IMG/VR virus record: IMGVR_UViG_3300044643_001041
Coordinates: 1-27,882 of that record
Strand: one strand, 5' to 3'
Source of the DNA: a virus
DNA length: 27,882 bases
The position numbers and the translations under genes were made by a program. Each line of letters opens with the position of its first letter. Position 1 is the stretch's first letter. The notes beneath the pieces are model-generated. The model was not told the origin of the DNA, did not search any database, and saw only the letters and a program-made list of their open reading frames with translations. Positions 12,730 through 21,760 of the stretch are shown here, in pieces.

Positions 12730-13725
12730 TCACTCTCCCTTCAATGCGTTCACTTCTGCGCGTAGCTCTTTGATCGCTTCGATAATCGGTGCCACCAGGC
12801 GCTCGTAGCGCACTGTAAGGTACTGCTCATCGATTGGAGCTGGGGCCACAAGCTCTGGGAATACAGCCTGAACCGACTGAGCCGACACACCGACTTCACG
12901 CTCTGCCTTGTAACCGAGGGCTTGAGCAGTCTCATTGGCCTCGTAGTAGAACGTGTCGATCGCGCATATCTTGTCTAGGGCGCCCTCGAGGTTGCCAAGC
13001 TTAGTCTTTAGGCGCTCGTCAGAGTAGTAGGCCGTGATGTTGCCGGTGGCGTATATCGCGCCTGCGCCGGGGTCTGCCGTTGTGCCAACGGAGAAGCCAC
13101 CTGTGGCTGATACGCGAGCCTTTTCGTTTCCGTTTGTTCTCAAAGCGATGGCGCCGTCCGTTGTCGAACCGCCGCGCAAGAACCCGATGCTGGCCGCTTC
13201 ACCTGTGCCCAAGTAGTACAAACCTACGTTTCCTTGTAGGGCTCCAGTTGATCCTGCAACACCATTTAAAAATCCAATGCGGAAATTGAGATCGTCCACG
13301 CCAGTAGTGAAGAGCGCCTGAACGTTTTGAGCAGCGTTACCTCCTACGTCGATTGGACAATAGGGAGATGCAGCGTTTACACCTATGTAACCAGTAACTC
13401 CAAGCGCACCGGTTACATCAACACCGGTCGAACGGCAGCGAATCTTCTGCGAACCAAGCACAGCAAACGAATAATCGCCAGCCGCAGAGCGATACATGCC
13501 GCTGCCGGTCTCATTTGCGAATGAAAGGCCGGGGGCTCCGACTGTGCCGTCAACAACGCGAAGCGCTGCTGTCATACCGCCCTGGCCCGAGCGGGACAGG
13601 GAATCCGTCATCGCTGATGCTAGGTCGCTGAGGGTCGTATTCGCCCAAGATGATTCAATGAGGGTGCCGGTTACTACCGGGTTCCCAGCTGGCAGCGTGT
13701 AGGTGCCTGATGCGTTGCGTGACAT
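12730..13725 (-). CDS. Tail fibre with C-terminal S74 chaperone domain
   Basis: 331 residues from ATG 13725, preceded by AAGGAGATACGAA. The N-terminus (MSRNASGTYTLPAGNPVV...SSWANTTLSDLASAMTDS) is the virion-attachment module found in many podophage fibres. A repetitive beta-rich shaft follows (NETGSGMYRSAAGDYSFAV, GVTGYIGVNAASPY). The last 97 residues are an intramolecular chaperone of the S74 peptidase family. Ser235 and Lys240 in SDERLK form the self-cleaving pair, and YKAEREVGVSAQSVQAVFPE and YERLVAPIIEAIKEL complete the signature. The chaperone should trimerise the fibre and then be cut off. It lies one base upstream of the glycine-rich gene. Confidence 0.9.
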   Translation of the reverse strand: MSRNASGTYTLPAGNPVVTGTLIESSWANTTLSDLASAMTDSLSRSGQGGMTAALRVVDGTVGAPGLSFANETGSGMYRSAAGDYSFAVLGSQKIRCRSTGVDVTGALGVTGYIGVNAASPYCPIDVGGNAAQNVQALFTTGVDDLNFRIGFLNGVAGSTGALQGNVGLYYLGTGEAASIGFLRGGSTTDGAIALRTNGNEKARVSATGGFSVGTTADPGAGAIYATGNITAYYSDERLKTKLGNLEGALDKICAIDTFYYEANETAQALGYKAEREVGVSAQSVQAVFPELVAPAPIDEQYLTVRYERLVAPIIEAIKELRAEVNALKGE

Positions 13726-13740
13726 TTCGTATCTCCTTAA

Positions 13741-15432
13741 TTACCAATCTAGTTGAGGCGCTGTGGCAGCACCGATTTGGCCGGTCATCGGCGAGAAGTT
13801 TCTAAGTGCATCAACCAGACGAGGCTGAATTCCGTAACCGCCAACCATGTACTGACGCATGGGGTTGCTGTTAACCAGGTAGCTAAGAGCGCCCCCACCG
13901 GTTAATCCCACAGCGGCAGGAATGCTCGCGACCGACGTTGGTGCGAGAACGCCAAGGTTCAAAGCTGCTCGATATGCCGTGCCAGAGTCCTGATAGCGAC
14001 TGCCAAGCACATCAACCATGTCGTCAGCAAGTTGCTGCTGCGGCAAGGTCCCCTCACGCAAGCGAGCGGTATCACCCATGCGCTTGGCGTTATTAGCCAG
14101 CGAGCTTTGATATTGCTCGGGCGTAAACACGCCCTTATTGCGAACGACTGTATTGAGCTCGCCAGCCTTTAAGGCAGGTGCGACTTGCGCGTATTGGCGA
14201 CGCACTTCTCGGAAGGCATCGATAGCGCCTGGCTGAACCAATCCCTGTGTAGACAAAGAGTTGTCAGCCAGGTTGTAGATGTCTCGGTACGCCTCGCCCA
14301 AACGGCGCTGGAATGGATCCTGAGCCTTGCGGAAGGACGCCCCCTCGGTTCTGAGGTTCTGCAACATCCCGTGGAAGTCTTCGCCGCCCATCAATTGACG
14401 CGTAGGTGCCTGGCCTGGCAGCGTGACTGCGGATCCGGGAGCACCTGGTGCCGGCATGTTTGTGTTTGTGCGCAAGTTCCCAAAGAACTGGTTAATGTCA
14501 TCAACACCAGCCGCATTGAGGCCGCGATTGCGCATGACGTTTTGAACGCCAGCCTGGAATGCTGGGTCGTTCAGATCAAATGCCAGATTGCTTGTTGCGT
14601 TGTTAAACGCGTTGTCAAAGTGCTGCGAAAGCTGCTGATAGCCTGCGCGTCCAGGTGCTACTTGAAAGCCTCCCCGGCTCATCGCAGCTCCAGCGCCCTG
14701 CTCGGCCGCTAACCGCTGACCGCGCATGATTCCGTCACCGACTAGAGGTACGGACGTCAGGCCGTCTTCAATCCTCTTGAAGACACCACCAGCTGCCGCG
14801 CCAGGTGTCGGATACACACCCTCGTTAATTAAGCGTTGCGCGGCCGCTGTGGGGTTAATCGGCTGGGCCAGGCGAGATACTGCAAGTGGCAGCGCTCTGC
14901 CCACACCTTCGCCAGCGGCAGCTAGAGCGCCTGATGCTGAACGGTCGCCAATGCCGCCAGGCGTCGTCATGTAGCTAGTCAAAGCTTGTGTCGCCGCCGC
15001 AGGCATTACGGACATGCCACCCGTCGCGACACCGGCTGCGATGTTGGGGATGGCATTACCAATTGCGTCACCAATCATCCCAGCGGTTGACGAGTCGGCA
15101 ACCTGTCGGCTCTTGTCAATCGCAGCTTGGCGCTCCTCGCGGGAGGGAGCTGTTACGCCGAGGAACTGAACAACCGGGTTGCTGTTGTATGCGTCGCGCG
15201 TTTCCTTTGAGATTGGCAGGTCAGGGATCCCGTCGGTTAACTGAGCCAAACCGTATGCCGCACGGTCAAATCCACCTTTCAAGCCTTTTGCAGCTTCCAC
15301 AAGTGGGTTGCCGCTCTGCTGCGGCTGGCTGCGCATCGAGCGAATTTCATTGGCAAGCTGCGTCGCAGCCGCTGTGTCACCTGCCGCATGTGCCTTGCGA
15401 AAAGCGTTCTCAAGTTGTTGCATTCTGTCCAT
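13741..15432 (-). CDS. Internal virion / DNA-ejection protein candidate
   Basis: 563 residues with AGGAG before ATG 15432. It starts with a charged helix (MDRMQQLENAFRKAHAAGDT) that recurs in podophage ejection proteins. Next come Ala/Gly-rich, weakly hydrophobic stretches (MIGDAIGNAIPNIAAGVATG, AATQALTSYMTTPGGIG) and a helical C-terminal region (DINQFFGNLRTN, PFQRRLGEAYRDIYNL). A second hydrophobic stretch lies near the end (PTSVASIPAAVGLTGGGAL). Proteins of this size and composition next to a transglycosylase-bearing protein are ejected with the DNA to build a channel across the cell envelope in P22 and T7. This role is inferred from composition and order; no catalytic motif is seen. Confidence 0.6.
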   Translation of the reverse strand: MDRMQQLENAFRKAHAAGDTAAATQLANEIRSMRSQPQQSGNPLVEAAKGLKGGFDRAAYGLAQLTDGIPDLPISKETRDAYNSNPVVQFLGVTAPSREERQAAIDKSRQVADSSTAGMIGDAIGNAIPNIAAGVATGGMSVMPAAATQALTSYMTTPGGIGDRSASGALAAAGEGVGRALPLAVSRLAQPINPTAAAQRLINEGVYPTPGAAAGGVFKRIEDGLTSVPLVGDGIMRGQRLAAEQGAGAAMSRGGFQVAPGRAGYQQLSQHFDNAFNNATSNLAFDLNDPAFQAGVQNVMRNRGLNAAGVDDINQFFGNLRTNTNMPAPGAPGSAVTLPGQAPTRQLMGGEDFHGMLQNLRTEGASFRKAQDPFQRRLGEAYRDIYNLADNSLSTQGLVQPGAIDAFREVRRQYAQVAPALKAGELNTVVRNKGVFTPEQYQSSLANNAKRMGDTARLREGTLPQQQLADDMVDVLGSRYQDSGTAYRAALNLGVLAPTSVASIPAAVGLTGGGALSYLVNSNPMRQYMVGGYGIQPRLVDALRNFSPMTGQIGAATAPQLDW

Positions 15433-15440
15433 GTGCTCTC

Positions 15441-17060
15441 CTATTTGTACTGCTCTAAGAGAGCATCAATGGACGAACTAGGCTGCTGTGAAGTGCCGTT
15501 TGCCTGCGCAGTCGCGCGGGGCAATGCTGACTTTCTAGCCTTGGAAATCGCGTTGATTTGAGACTGATACTTCTTCTCGATTTCACCGATCAGTGGTGCA
15601 AACGAACTTTCAACGCCGTTCAAGTGACCGTACTTTGCGAGATACTCTTCGTAATGCTTCAGACGAGCGGAGCGAACCTCGGTAAGCGCAGCATTAGCCA
15701 TGCGCGTCTGCTGGTTCACACTGAAGTCGTTGGAAATGTTCGGAATCCCCAGGGCGTACATCTTTTGCTCAAAGTCTGAGGTCGCGCCTGAGCCTGGAGG
15801 ACGCTGCAATGGCGTCATCTTTTTCTGAAGCGCAAGCATTGCGGCTGTGTCACCAAACTTAAGGCTCTCGGGGCCAAACTTGTCGATCAGGCCACCCGTG
15901 CTCTCGCGTGAGTTCAGGTTCAGGAATTGATCCATCATCTGCATCGATGCCGCATCTCCCTGGGTCGCCTCACGCATTTCAGCAAGCTGCTTTTGTGCGT
16001 TTGTGAGAGTCGACGCGCGAAGTGGGCCGGCTTGCTTGTTGGTCAAATTGCTCCACGGCGCGTTGACGTCTAGCGTCGAAGTGCCATTGACACCGGGCAC
16101 CGCATTGGCGGGGGCGTTATCCGTTTGCGCAGCCGTTATCTGTTGAGCTCGCAGCATGTTCATGAGCTCGCGATCCTGTGCGGATCTGGCCGACGTCACT
16201 GCGAGGTTCAACATCCGATCGCCGCGCTGTTCTGTGCGCTGGGCGTCGGTGAACGGGTTCTGAATGAATTGCCCGTCTGCTGTGAGCCAACCCTCGTTGC
16301 CGAGCTGCATCGCTCCCTGAGCACCCATTGAATCCTTGTACAGCTGCTGGCCCATGCCGCTGACTCTCTTGTCACCAGCAAGGGACGCTGCAATCGCTAG
16401 GGGAAGCGCTCCAGCTCGTTGCTGGCGTCCCTCGAGCAAAGCTTCTTTCTGTTGAGGAGTCAGCTGCTGAACCGGCACGTTTGTCTGCTGACTCATCAGA
16501 TATTGATAAACGCTCGCAGGATCCTGCGGGTTGTATGCCGTCGCTGAGGCTGATGTCTGGTTTGGATTCATTGCTGTGTTTCCTTGCGAATAGGAGGCCG
16601 ACACTGCATTGGGCAGTGCTGTTCCCATCTTTTTGCTGAATAACTCCATGATCTGCGCTTGCGTCTTGCCCTGGAGATGAGGGTTGGCTGCAATCGCTAT
16701 CGGATCAAGGATGTCTTCCATCCGGGTGTTAGGCGCAGACTTCAAGAACTTCGGACCGCCGCCCTCACCGAAGTGCCAATTGGCGTACAAGCTGACCGGG
16801 TTCACATCGATGCCCTGGCCGGCCAGTATTCTTTCGTGACGCTGCTTTAACCGATCGGCAAACGTGCGCTGCAATTGCGGGTCGACTGCCCATTGCTCTT
16901 TGGTCACAGACCTCAGATCTGGGTGATCCTGCTGAACTTGCTTGAACGCCGCAGTCGTAAAGCCAAACAAGCCCTGCGCATCTGACAAGGGCGTGTTTGA
17001 TCTGGCGTTAATGTTGCCGCCAGACTCTGCGTTTGCGATTACGTCAAGCAAGTCACGCAT
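15441..17060 (-). CDS. Ejection protein with N-terminal lytic transglycosylase domain
   Basis: 539 residues. The first 110 resemble a transglycosylase/lysozyme-like domain: IANAESGGNINARS with a likely catalytic Glu12, SDAQGLFGFTTAAFKQVQQD, and YANWHFGEGGGPKFL. Such domains open a local hole in peptidoglycan during DNA injection. The remaining 430 residues are low in pattern, Gln/Ala-rich and helical, typical of an internal virion protein. The start at 17060 directly follows the stop of the previous gene with no strong ribosome site, so translation is probably coupled. It is encoded between two other ejection-type genes, which supports an injection role rather than host lysis. Confidence 0.75.
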   Translation of the reverse strand: MRDLLDVIANAESGGNINARSNTPLSDAQGLFGFTTAAFKQVQQDHPDLRSVTKEQWAVDPQLQRTFADRLKQRHERILAGQGIDVNPVSLYANWHFGEGGGPKFLKSAPNTRMEDILDPIAIAANPHLQGKTQAQIMELFSKKMGTALPNAVSASYSQGNTAMNPNQTSASATAYNPQDPASVYQYLMSQQTNVPVQQLTPQQKEALLEGRQQRAGALPLAIAASLAGDKRVSGMGQQLYKDSMGAQGAMQLGNEGWLTADGQFIQNPFTDAQRTEQRGDRMLNLAVTSARSAQDRELMNMLRAQQITAAQTDNAPANAVPGVNGTSTLDVNAPWSNLTNKQAGPLRASTLTNAQKQLAEMREATQGDAASMQMMDQFLNLNSRESTGGLIDKFGPESLKFGDTAAMLALQKKMTPLQRPPGSGATSDFEQKMYALGIPNISNDFSVNQQTRMANAALTEVRSARLKHYEEYLAKYGHLNGVESSFAPLIGEIEKKYQSQINAISKARKSALPRATAQANGTSQQPSSSIDALLEQYK

Positions 17061-17450
17061 TTAGTAACCCATATCCACTGGGAAAGACTGAGCAGAGCCA
17101 GGAACCTCACCAGCCTTCGGAGCCTTACGCAGTGCGTCTGCAATCATCACAGCCGCGTCCATTCGCTGCTTGTTGTTCTTGTTCATGATTTCGCCGTACT
17201 CAGTCATGAGGTCTTTGTTCATGTACGCACCAGCGAGCTGTGAGCCCATCTGAGCGAGACCTTCCATTGGGCTAGTGCGACCCACGACGCGGCCATTGCT
17301 GCGCTCTTTGATCTGGTTCATCTGGGGCAGCATGTTCGCCATGCGCTGAACGCCGCCCATCGTGTTCATGCGCTCGTTGGGATCCTCGATGCCAGCCAAC
17401 ATTGCGGCCTGCTCGGGTGTTAAGTAAGAATTCATTGGTACACCAGCCAT
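17061..17450 (-). CDS. Small virion-region protein, possible ejection protein
   Basis: 129 residues, Met- and Asn-rich (PMNSYLTPEQAAMLAGIEDPNERMN, MLPQMNQIKERSNG, MNKNNKQRMDAAVMIADAL), helical and without membrane segment. It is packed between two larger virion genes with gaps of zero and one base. P22-type phages carry three ejection proteins, the smallest of this size class, so it may be a partner of the two downstream proteins. No family is recognised. An in-frame Met six codons in (MNSYL) is an alternative start. Confidence 0.55.
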   Translation of the reverse strand: MAGVPMNSYLTPEQAAMLAGIEDPNERMNTMGGVQRMANMLPQMNQIKERSNGRVVGRTSPMEGLAQMGSQLAGAYMNKDLMTEYGEIMNKNNKQRMDAAVMIADALRKAPKAGEVPGSAQSFPVDMGY

Positions 17451-17451
17451 A

Positions 17452-18969
17452 TCAAGCCTCCATCAGTAATTTGTAATTGACCATCAGGTAACCGTTCTGA
17501 TGGCGCTTGACCAGGTCAGGACGGACCTTTTGAACTTCCTGGGCGATAGGCCCGATGTGCTCGGTGCTGCTGCCAAGGTACTTAAACAAGTAAAGCGGGA
17601 TGCCTTGAGCTTCACCGACGCGCTTGATGATCGTCTTCAATCTCGAGTCAGAGAACTTGAAGATCGATGCCGCACCTAGTGAGCCACCAAGACCAAACAA
17701 TCCATTGGTGAAGCTGTTTGCACCCATTTGCTGCGCGTTGTAGGCGTCAAGCTGTGCCTGGCCTTGCAGCTGTGCCGCTGGCAGGTACTGTGTTGGCTGT
17801 GCAGCTGCCGCGCCGTTGAATTGCGGCATGTTTGGCATCTGCACCTGCTGCCCGCTTAAGAGCGCGTTCATCTCGTTAAGAGACATCTGGCGCTGCATCA
17901 TCTGCTCAGAGATGGCTTGCTGGCGCAGCTTGTTCTGATACTCGGAGATGGTCATATCTTGACCAAATCGATCCTTCGAGACGTTGTTATTGAACCCCGT
18001 CGTGTTGATGTCCATGCCCTGCTGATTCTGTTTGGCAGTGTTCTCAAACTGCCCCTCCTGAATCTGCATATTGAGCAGGCGCTGCATCTCATTGCCGCCC
18101 ATCTCCAGCGCGTTGAAGCGCTCGCGTGACTGCTGATCACCTTGGCGCTGGAATGCGCGGTTGTAAGCCTCAGAGCCAGGCGTCAGACCCTGGTTGATGA
18201 GCTTTGTCTCAAGCGCAGAGTTTTGCTGCTCATGGATTGGACGCATACGGTCAAACAATGCGTTCTCAATGCGCATGCGCTCCGCAGGATTCGCTGACAT
18301 ATCGAGGTCAGTTTGCAGGCGTGGAGCGGCGCCAACGCGATCAAACTGCGTGGCTTCTAGCGATTTCCCCTTGTCTGGTAGTCCTGACCAATCAAACGGC
18401 TTGGACATGTCACCACTGACACGATCCATAAAGCTGCGTGCAAGCTCGCTTCTGTCGCCCTGGAGTGCGATCTGAGAATCAAGCGCTCGTTGCGCTTCGG
18501 GATTCAGAGTCGTGGTCTGTGTCCAATTGTCCTGGCCCTCAAATTTGCTGCGATCGGGCATTGCCATGCCGTAGGAGCCCTCGGTGCCCGGTCTCCAGAT
18601 CGATGTAGCACCGGCATCCCCACCGCCGCCATACTCCCAGTTGCCATCCGTTGCTGGCTTGTAGGACGCGTTGTAGTCAGCAAGCGCCTTGTCATATCCA
18701 GCCTGGTCGAACGTCTTGTTGTTCGTCCAGGTCTGGCTTCCCCAGGGCGTGTACTGATTGGGTCGGTTGGCCGCTGTCTGAGCTCGAATGGCCTCAAGCG
18801 AGGACTGCCCTTGCTTCTCAGCTGCAGCCGTATAGTCAGGAGCTGGGGGCGCTGAACCTTTGCCACCACCGCCGCAGATGTAGCCGCCGCCGAGCTTTCG
18901 CTGGGTAGCGCAGTCACCAAAGGGTTCGCCGTGAGCGTAGAGCTCTCTACGCGACCATTCTTTCTTCAT
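17452..18969 (-). CDS. Virion protein with C-terminal S74-like domain
   Basis: 505 residues from ATG 18969, eight bases after AGGAG; a TTG two codons earlier is too close to that site. The N-terminus has a Gly/Cys patch (GGGYICGGGGKGSAPPAPDYT) and ANRPNQYTPWGSQTWT, a motif seen in podophage virion proteins. The middle is long, Gln/Asn-rich and helical, like an ejection or tail-needle-like protein. The last 66 residues carry an S74-like signature: SDSRLK with Ser440 and Lys445, IPLYLFKYLGSSTEHIGPIAQEV and GYLMVNYKLL. A chaperone domain on such a non-fibre-like protein is unusual. It starts inside the end of the GNAT gene (23-base overlap). Confidence 0.7.
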   Translation of the reverse strand: MKKEWSRRELYAHGEPFGDCATQRKLGGGYICGGGGKGSAPPAPDYTAAAEKQGQSSLEAIRAQTAANRPNQYTPWGSQTWTNNKTFDQAGYDKALADYNASYKPATDGNWEYGGGGDAGATSIWRPGTEGSYGMAMPDRSKFEGQDNWTQTTTLNPEAQRALDSQIALQGDRSELARSFMDRVSGDMSKPFDWSGLPDKGKSLEATQFDRVGAAPRLQTDLDMSANPAERMRIENALFDRMRPIHEQQNSALETKLINQGLTPGSEAYNRAFQRQGDQQSRERFNALEMGGNEMQRLLNMQIQEGQFENTAKQNQQGMDINTTGFNNNVSKDRFGQDMTISEYQNKLRQQAISEQMMQRQMSLNEMNALLSGQQVQMPNMPQFNGAAAAQPTQYLPAAQLQGQAQLDAYNAQQMGANSFTNGLFGLGGSLGAASIFKFSDSRLKTIIKRVGEAQGIPLYLFKYLGSSTEHIGPIAQEVQKVRPDLVKRHQNGYLMVNYKLLMEA

Positions 18970-19396
18970 GCTCAATCTCCTGTATCCAACGGCACTCGTC
19001 TTTGTCCATTGCGAAGACGACTAGATCGCCGCCGTTTTCATGCTGCCCTTCGAGTCGCAAAAGCTCTTTAAAACCCAAATGGCGATCAAACTTCATCGCC
19101 TGTTCGTTCTTGCTGTTAACGATGCCAAGCACCGTTTGCAGATCAAGCTGGTTGAATGGATAGTCGAACGCAGCCCACAAAAGCTTGCGAGGAGTTCTGC
19201 GCGTTACTAAATTCACAACGTGCATCTGACAAGTTTTGCCAACAAAGCCCGTGTAACCGACAACCCATTCAACCTGCTGATCATCATTGACCCACACCAG
19301 CGACTGCATATCCGCACATGGCTGCACGCCGGCCTTCTCGAACAAGATGCCGGCCGCTGTCCTTCGTTCTGCGTCGGTGCGTGCGCCAACCAGCAT
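18947..19396 (-). CDS. GNAT-like acetyltransferase in the virion operon
   Basis: 149 residues from ATG 19396, in TGATG overlap with the previous gene's stop; the longer frame from 19513 runs inside that gene and has no support. The fold is outlined by VEWVVGYTGFVGKTCQMHVVN, KLLWAAFDYPFNQLDLQTVLGIV, and NSKNEQAMKFDRHLGFKELLRL, the last being the N...A...F...GF pattern of GNAT C-termini. The usual RxxGxG/A acetyl-CoA loop is replaced by TRRTPRKLL, so activity is uncertain. T7 gp13 is annotated as a similar acyltransferase-fold virion-assembly protein, and this gene occupies a comparable position before the ejection proteins. Confidence 0.7.
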   Translation of the reverse strand: MLVGARTDAERRTAAGILFEKAGVQPCADMQSLVWVNDDQQVEWVVGYTGFVGKTCQMHVVNLVTRRTPRKLLWAAFDYPFNQLDLQTVLGIVNSKNEQAMKFDRHLGFKELLRLEGQHENGGDLVVFAMDKDECRWIQEIEHEERMVA

Positions 19397-20988
19397 CACA
19401 TCACCCCGCCGATCTGGTACATCACATTGCTCGACACATAGGTCGTCCCTGGGTCGCCTTTCACCGACAGACGCAGGGAGCCGTAGTAGCCCATGTTCTG
19501 CACGCCAACCCAAGCGGCATAGGTGTTCATTGAACCAGACCAGGAAGCTTCATCCCATACACCCTCGTCCCAATTTGCCCCGACAGTGGCGTTAAAACTT
19601 GGTGAGGAATAGATCGGATTGAAGTTGTACTCGACGTTCATTTGTGCTTGAACGGCCGGCGGGTTTGCTCCGATCAGAACCGGGCGAACCATGCCGAAGA
19701 TCTTCAGGTTTGCCGGTGCGCCAAACGCGTTGAAACCGCCCTGGCACTGGCCGACAACATACGATCCACCGGTGCCATCAATGGCCATACCGTCGCGCTT
19801 GACACTCATGCCAAGCTGGACGTTGCCGTCCTCGTCTCCGAAGTACAGCTGACCGTTAAATGTCTTGCCGCAGTTGATCGGTATGCCTGTGAATGTGCTC
19901 CAGGCGCCGGTCTGGATGAACATGACGTACTGCGTGTAATTGCTCGAGTCACGCGGCACTTTGACCATCAGGACGTCGTTGTCCTCGATGAGGTTAAGCT
20001 CCCAAATCGGCTGATTGATCAATCGCGAAACAAGAGGCGAAAGCACTGGAGCGATAGGAGCCGACAGCACGTTGTAAGTGTTGGCGACCTGGCCGTTCAC
20101 CATCTTTGACAGTGGCAATAGACCCAGCTCGGTCAGAATGAATAGTTCGCCACCGTATTCTGTGTAGAAGCGATCACCTACGGGAGGGCGTCCGACGTAC
20201 CAAATGCCTTTGAGAGCGAAGGTAGCAGGATCATCAGGATCGGTGCCCTGGTAAACGATGACGTCGCCCTGCGAGCCAAAGAAGACCAAGTAGTCATCGA
20301 TGTCGAGGCCAGCGTTCATCGTCCAATTGACCATCGCGACAATTGAGCCGCCACGCTGCATCAAAGGGCCAAGATCAAGCTCGGTGGCCGCACCTTGTAG
20401 CGCATTGGGCTCCAGGTAGTAAACCTTGGCAGTGCCGTTGGCGCCAAACCAGAGACGACGCTTCCACGCAGCAATAGCTCCGAATGTGCCGGTAAGCCCG
20501 GTGACTGCCGCAGCTCGGTCAGTCCAACCGCTCGCTGCGTCGTATGTCCAATAGCCGCCAGACGGGCTGGTAATGCACAGATAGTTCTGTGTAGCGCCAG
20601 AAAACATCAACGAGCTCCAGACGCCGTCGATCGATGTCGTCGTTTCATCAGGCGAGGGAGACGCTGCCGAGCTGGTGACATCAAAGATGTCAGCGCCGAC
20701 AGCGGCAAAGAGCTTGTTGTCGAGTGGGTTCTGAGCCAAGTACGGCATCAAAGAGTTCACCGCACCACCAAGCCCCGTCACATGCTTTTGATAGCCACCT
20801 CGCAGCTGCACGCCAGTAGGCCGCGCAACGAAGTTGTTCAGTACGACAGCATCTTTCGGATCTAGCGTGACAAACGAGTCGCGGTAGTTCAGCCCTTTTG
20901 TAGGGGCGAGCAATGCACCAACCTGATGGTTGCGAGATTGCGCCGCACGACGCGGCGTCCTGTACATGGCGAGAGGTACAAGAGGCAT
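19396..20988 (-). CDS. Tail hub / nozzle-like structural protein
   Basis: 530 residues starting in TGATG overlap with the adaptor gene. The sequence is beta-rich with propeller-like repeats around Trp and Gly: SIDGVWSSLMFSGATQNYLC, GGYWTYDAASGWTDRAAA, WKRRLWFGANGTAKVYYL, DYLVFFGSQGDVIVYQG, ELFILTELGLLPLS. The C-terminus (VGANWDEGVWDEASWSGSMN) is a frequent end of this podophage family. Proteins of this kind follow the gp4/gp11-like adaptor and form the lower tail tube or hub in P22- and T7-like virions. The family assignment comes from size, pattern and gene order, not from a search. Confidence 0.72.
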   Translation of the reverse strand: MPLVPLAMYRTPRRAAQSRNHQVGALLAPTKGLNYRDSFVTLDPKDAVVLNNFVARPTGVQLRGGYQKHVTGLGGAVNSLMPYLAQNPLDNKLFAAVGADIFDVTSSAASPSPDETTTSIDGVWSSLMFSGATQNYLCITSPSGGYWTYDAASGWTDRAAAVTGLTGTFGAIAAWKRRLWFGANGTAKVYYLEPNALQGAATELDLGPLMQRGGSIVAMVNWTMNAGLDIDDYLVFFGSQGDVIVYQGTDPDDPATFALKGIWYVGRPPVGDRFYTEYGGELFILTELGLLPLSKMVNGQVANTYNVLSAPIAPVLSPLVSRLINQPIWELNLIEDNDVLMVKVPRDSSNYTQYVMFIQTGAWSTFTGIPINCGKTFNGQLYFGDEDGNVQLGMSVKRDGMAIDGTGGSYVVGQCQGGFNAFGAPANLKIFGMVRPVLIGANPPAVQAQMNVEYNFNPIYSSPSFNATVGANWDEGVWDEASWSGSMNTYAAWVGVQNMGYYGSLRLSVKGDPGTTYVSSNVMYQIGGVM

Positions 20989-21749
20989 CAGTAACCCACT
21001 CCACCGTAGCCCGTGTCAGGGGCGTTTGTTGCGACGTTCAGATACGGGAATGCCAGCGTCTGGGCCATGTTCAGCACCTGAGCGCCAACGTCATTGCCCT
21101 TGCGGTTCTCGTAATTGACCTGGAAGTCACGCATAGCCACCGCAGAGTCAAAGCCCTTCATCTCGAGCCATTTCACTCGCGTGAGAAGCTTCATCAAGTA
21201 GCCATCCATCAAGATCGTGTCGCCGTTCTTGTTGGCGTAGTTCTTGAACTCGGTGGGATCGTCAGCGTCCTGGCACCAGCCGTTGGACTGGTAATAGAAC
21301 GAGAGCTTTTGCGAGCTTTCTGGGGGAGCCTGAATCCAGAGCTTGCTGTCGCGGATCTGCCAGAGAAAGGTCAGTACGACCTTTGGCATACGAATGCGCA
21401 GCTGCTGCCAGGCTTGAGGAGAGATCGGACCGATCGCTGGGAGGCGTGTGTCGACGTTCCATTGTGTCTGATCGACAAACTGCCAAAAGTCCTGCGGCAG
21501 CTCGAATGCACGCTCCAATTGACCTGGGTACTCGGCCGCGATGTCGATCTCGTAGAGCTTGGACAGACGCTGCCAACCGTAGAGATTGAGCATGTCTTCT
21601 GCGGCCATGTTCAGACCTTCGACCATTTGTTGAATGGCCGGGTCCGTGCTTCCAGCAGGGTCAACCGGAACTGGATAGCCAACCATCTTGCAGACAGACT
21701 GAATGATCGTCTGAAGCGTCAGGTAGTTTTGCGTTTGATAAGTTGGCAT
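20988..21749 (-). CDS. Head-tail adaptor (gp4/gp11-like)
   Basis: 253 residues with AAAGGAA before ATG 21749. The helical N-terminus (LTLQTIIQSVCKMVGYPVP, DPAIQQMVEGLNMAAEDMLNLYGWQRL) and the strand-rich middle fit the adaptor that docks 12 copies under the portal in P22 and T7. That middle region includes ERAFELPQDFWQFVDQTQW, WQIRDSKLWIQAPPE and KLSFYYQSNGWC. A helical part follows (MDGYLMKLLTRVKWLEMKG). It is placed between the capsid genes and the tail hub, in the expected order, and its stop overlaps the next start by one base. Confidence 0.8.
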   Translation of the reverse strand: MPTYQTQNYLTLQTIIQSVCKMVGYPVPVDPAGSTDPAIQQMVEGLNMAAEDMLNLYGWQRLSKLYEIDIAAEYPGQLERAFELPQDFWQFVDQTQWNVDTRLPAIGPISPQAWQQLRIRMPKVVLTFLWQIRDSKLWIQAPPESSQKLSFYYQSNGWCQDADDPTEFKNYANKNGDTILMDGYLMKLLTRVKWLEMKGFDSAVAMRDFQVNYENRKGNDVGAQVLNMAQTLAFPYLNVATNAPDTGYGGVGY

Positions 21750-21760
21750 CCAAATTTCCT

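Noticed and set aside
11856-13725. Diversity-generating retroelement acting on the tail fibres
   Set aside because: No reverse transcriptase gene and no template/variable repeat pair seen in the window.
13034-15458. Several rightward frames of 60-175 codons opposite the fibre and ejection genes
   Set aside because: All antisense to clear genes, with no initiation signals or domains.
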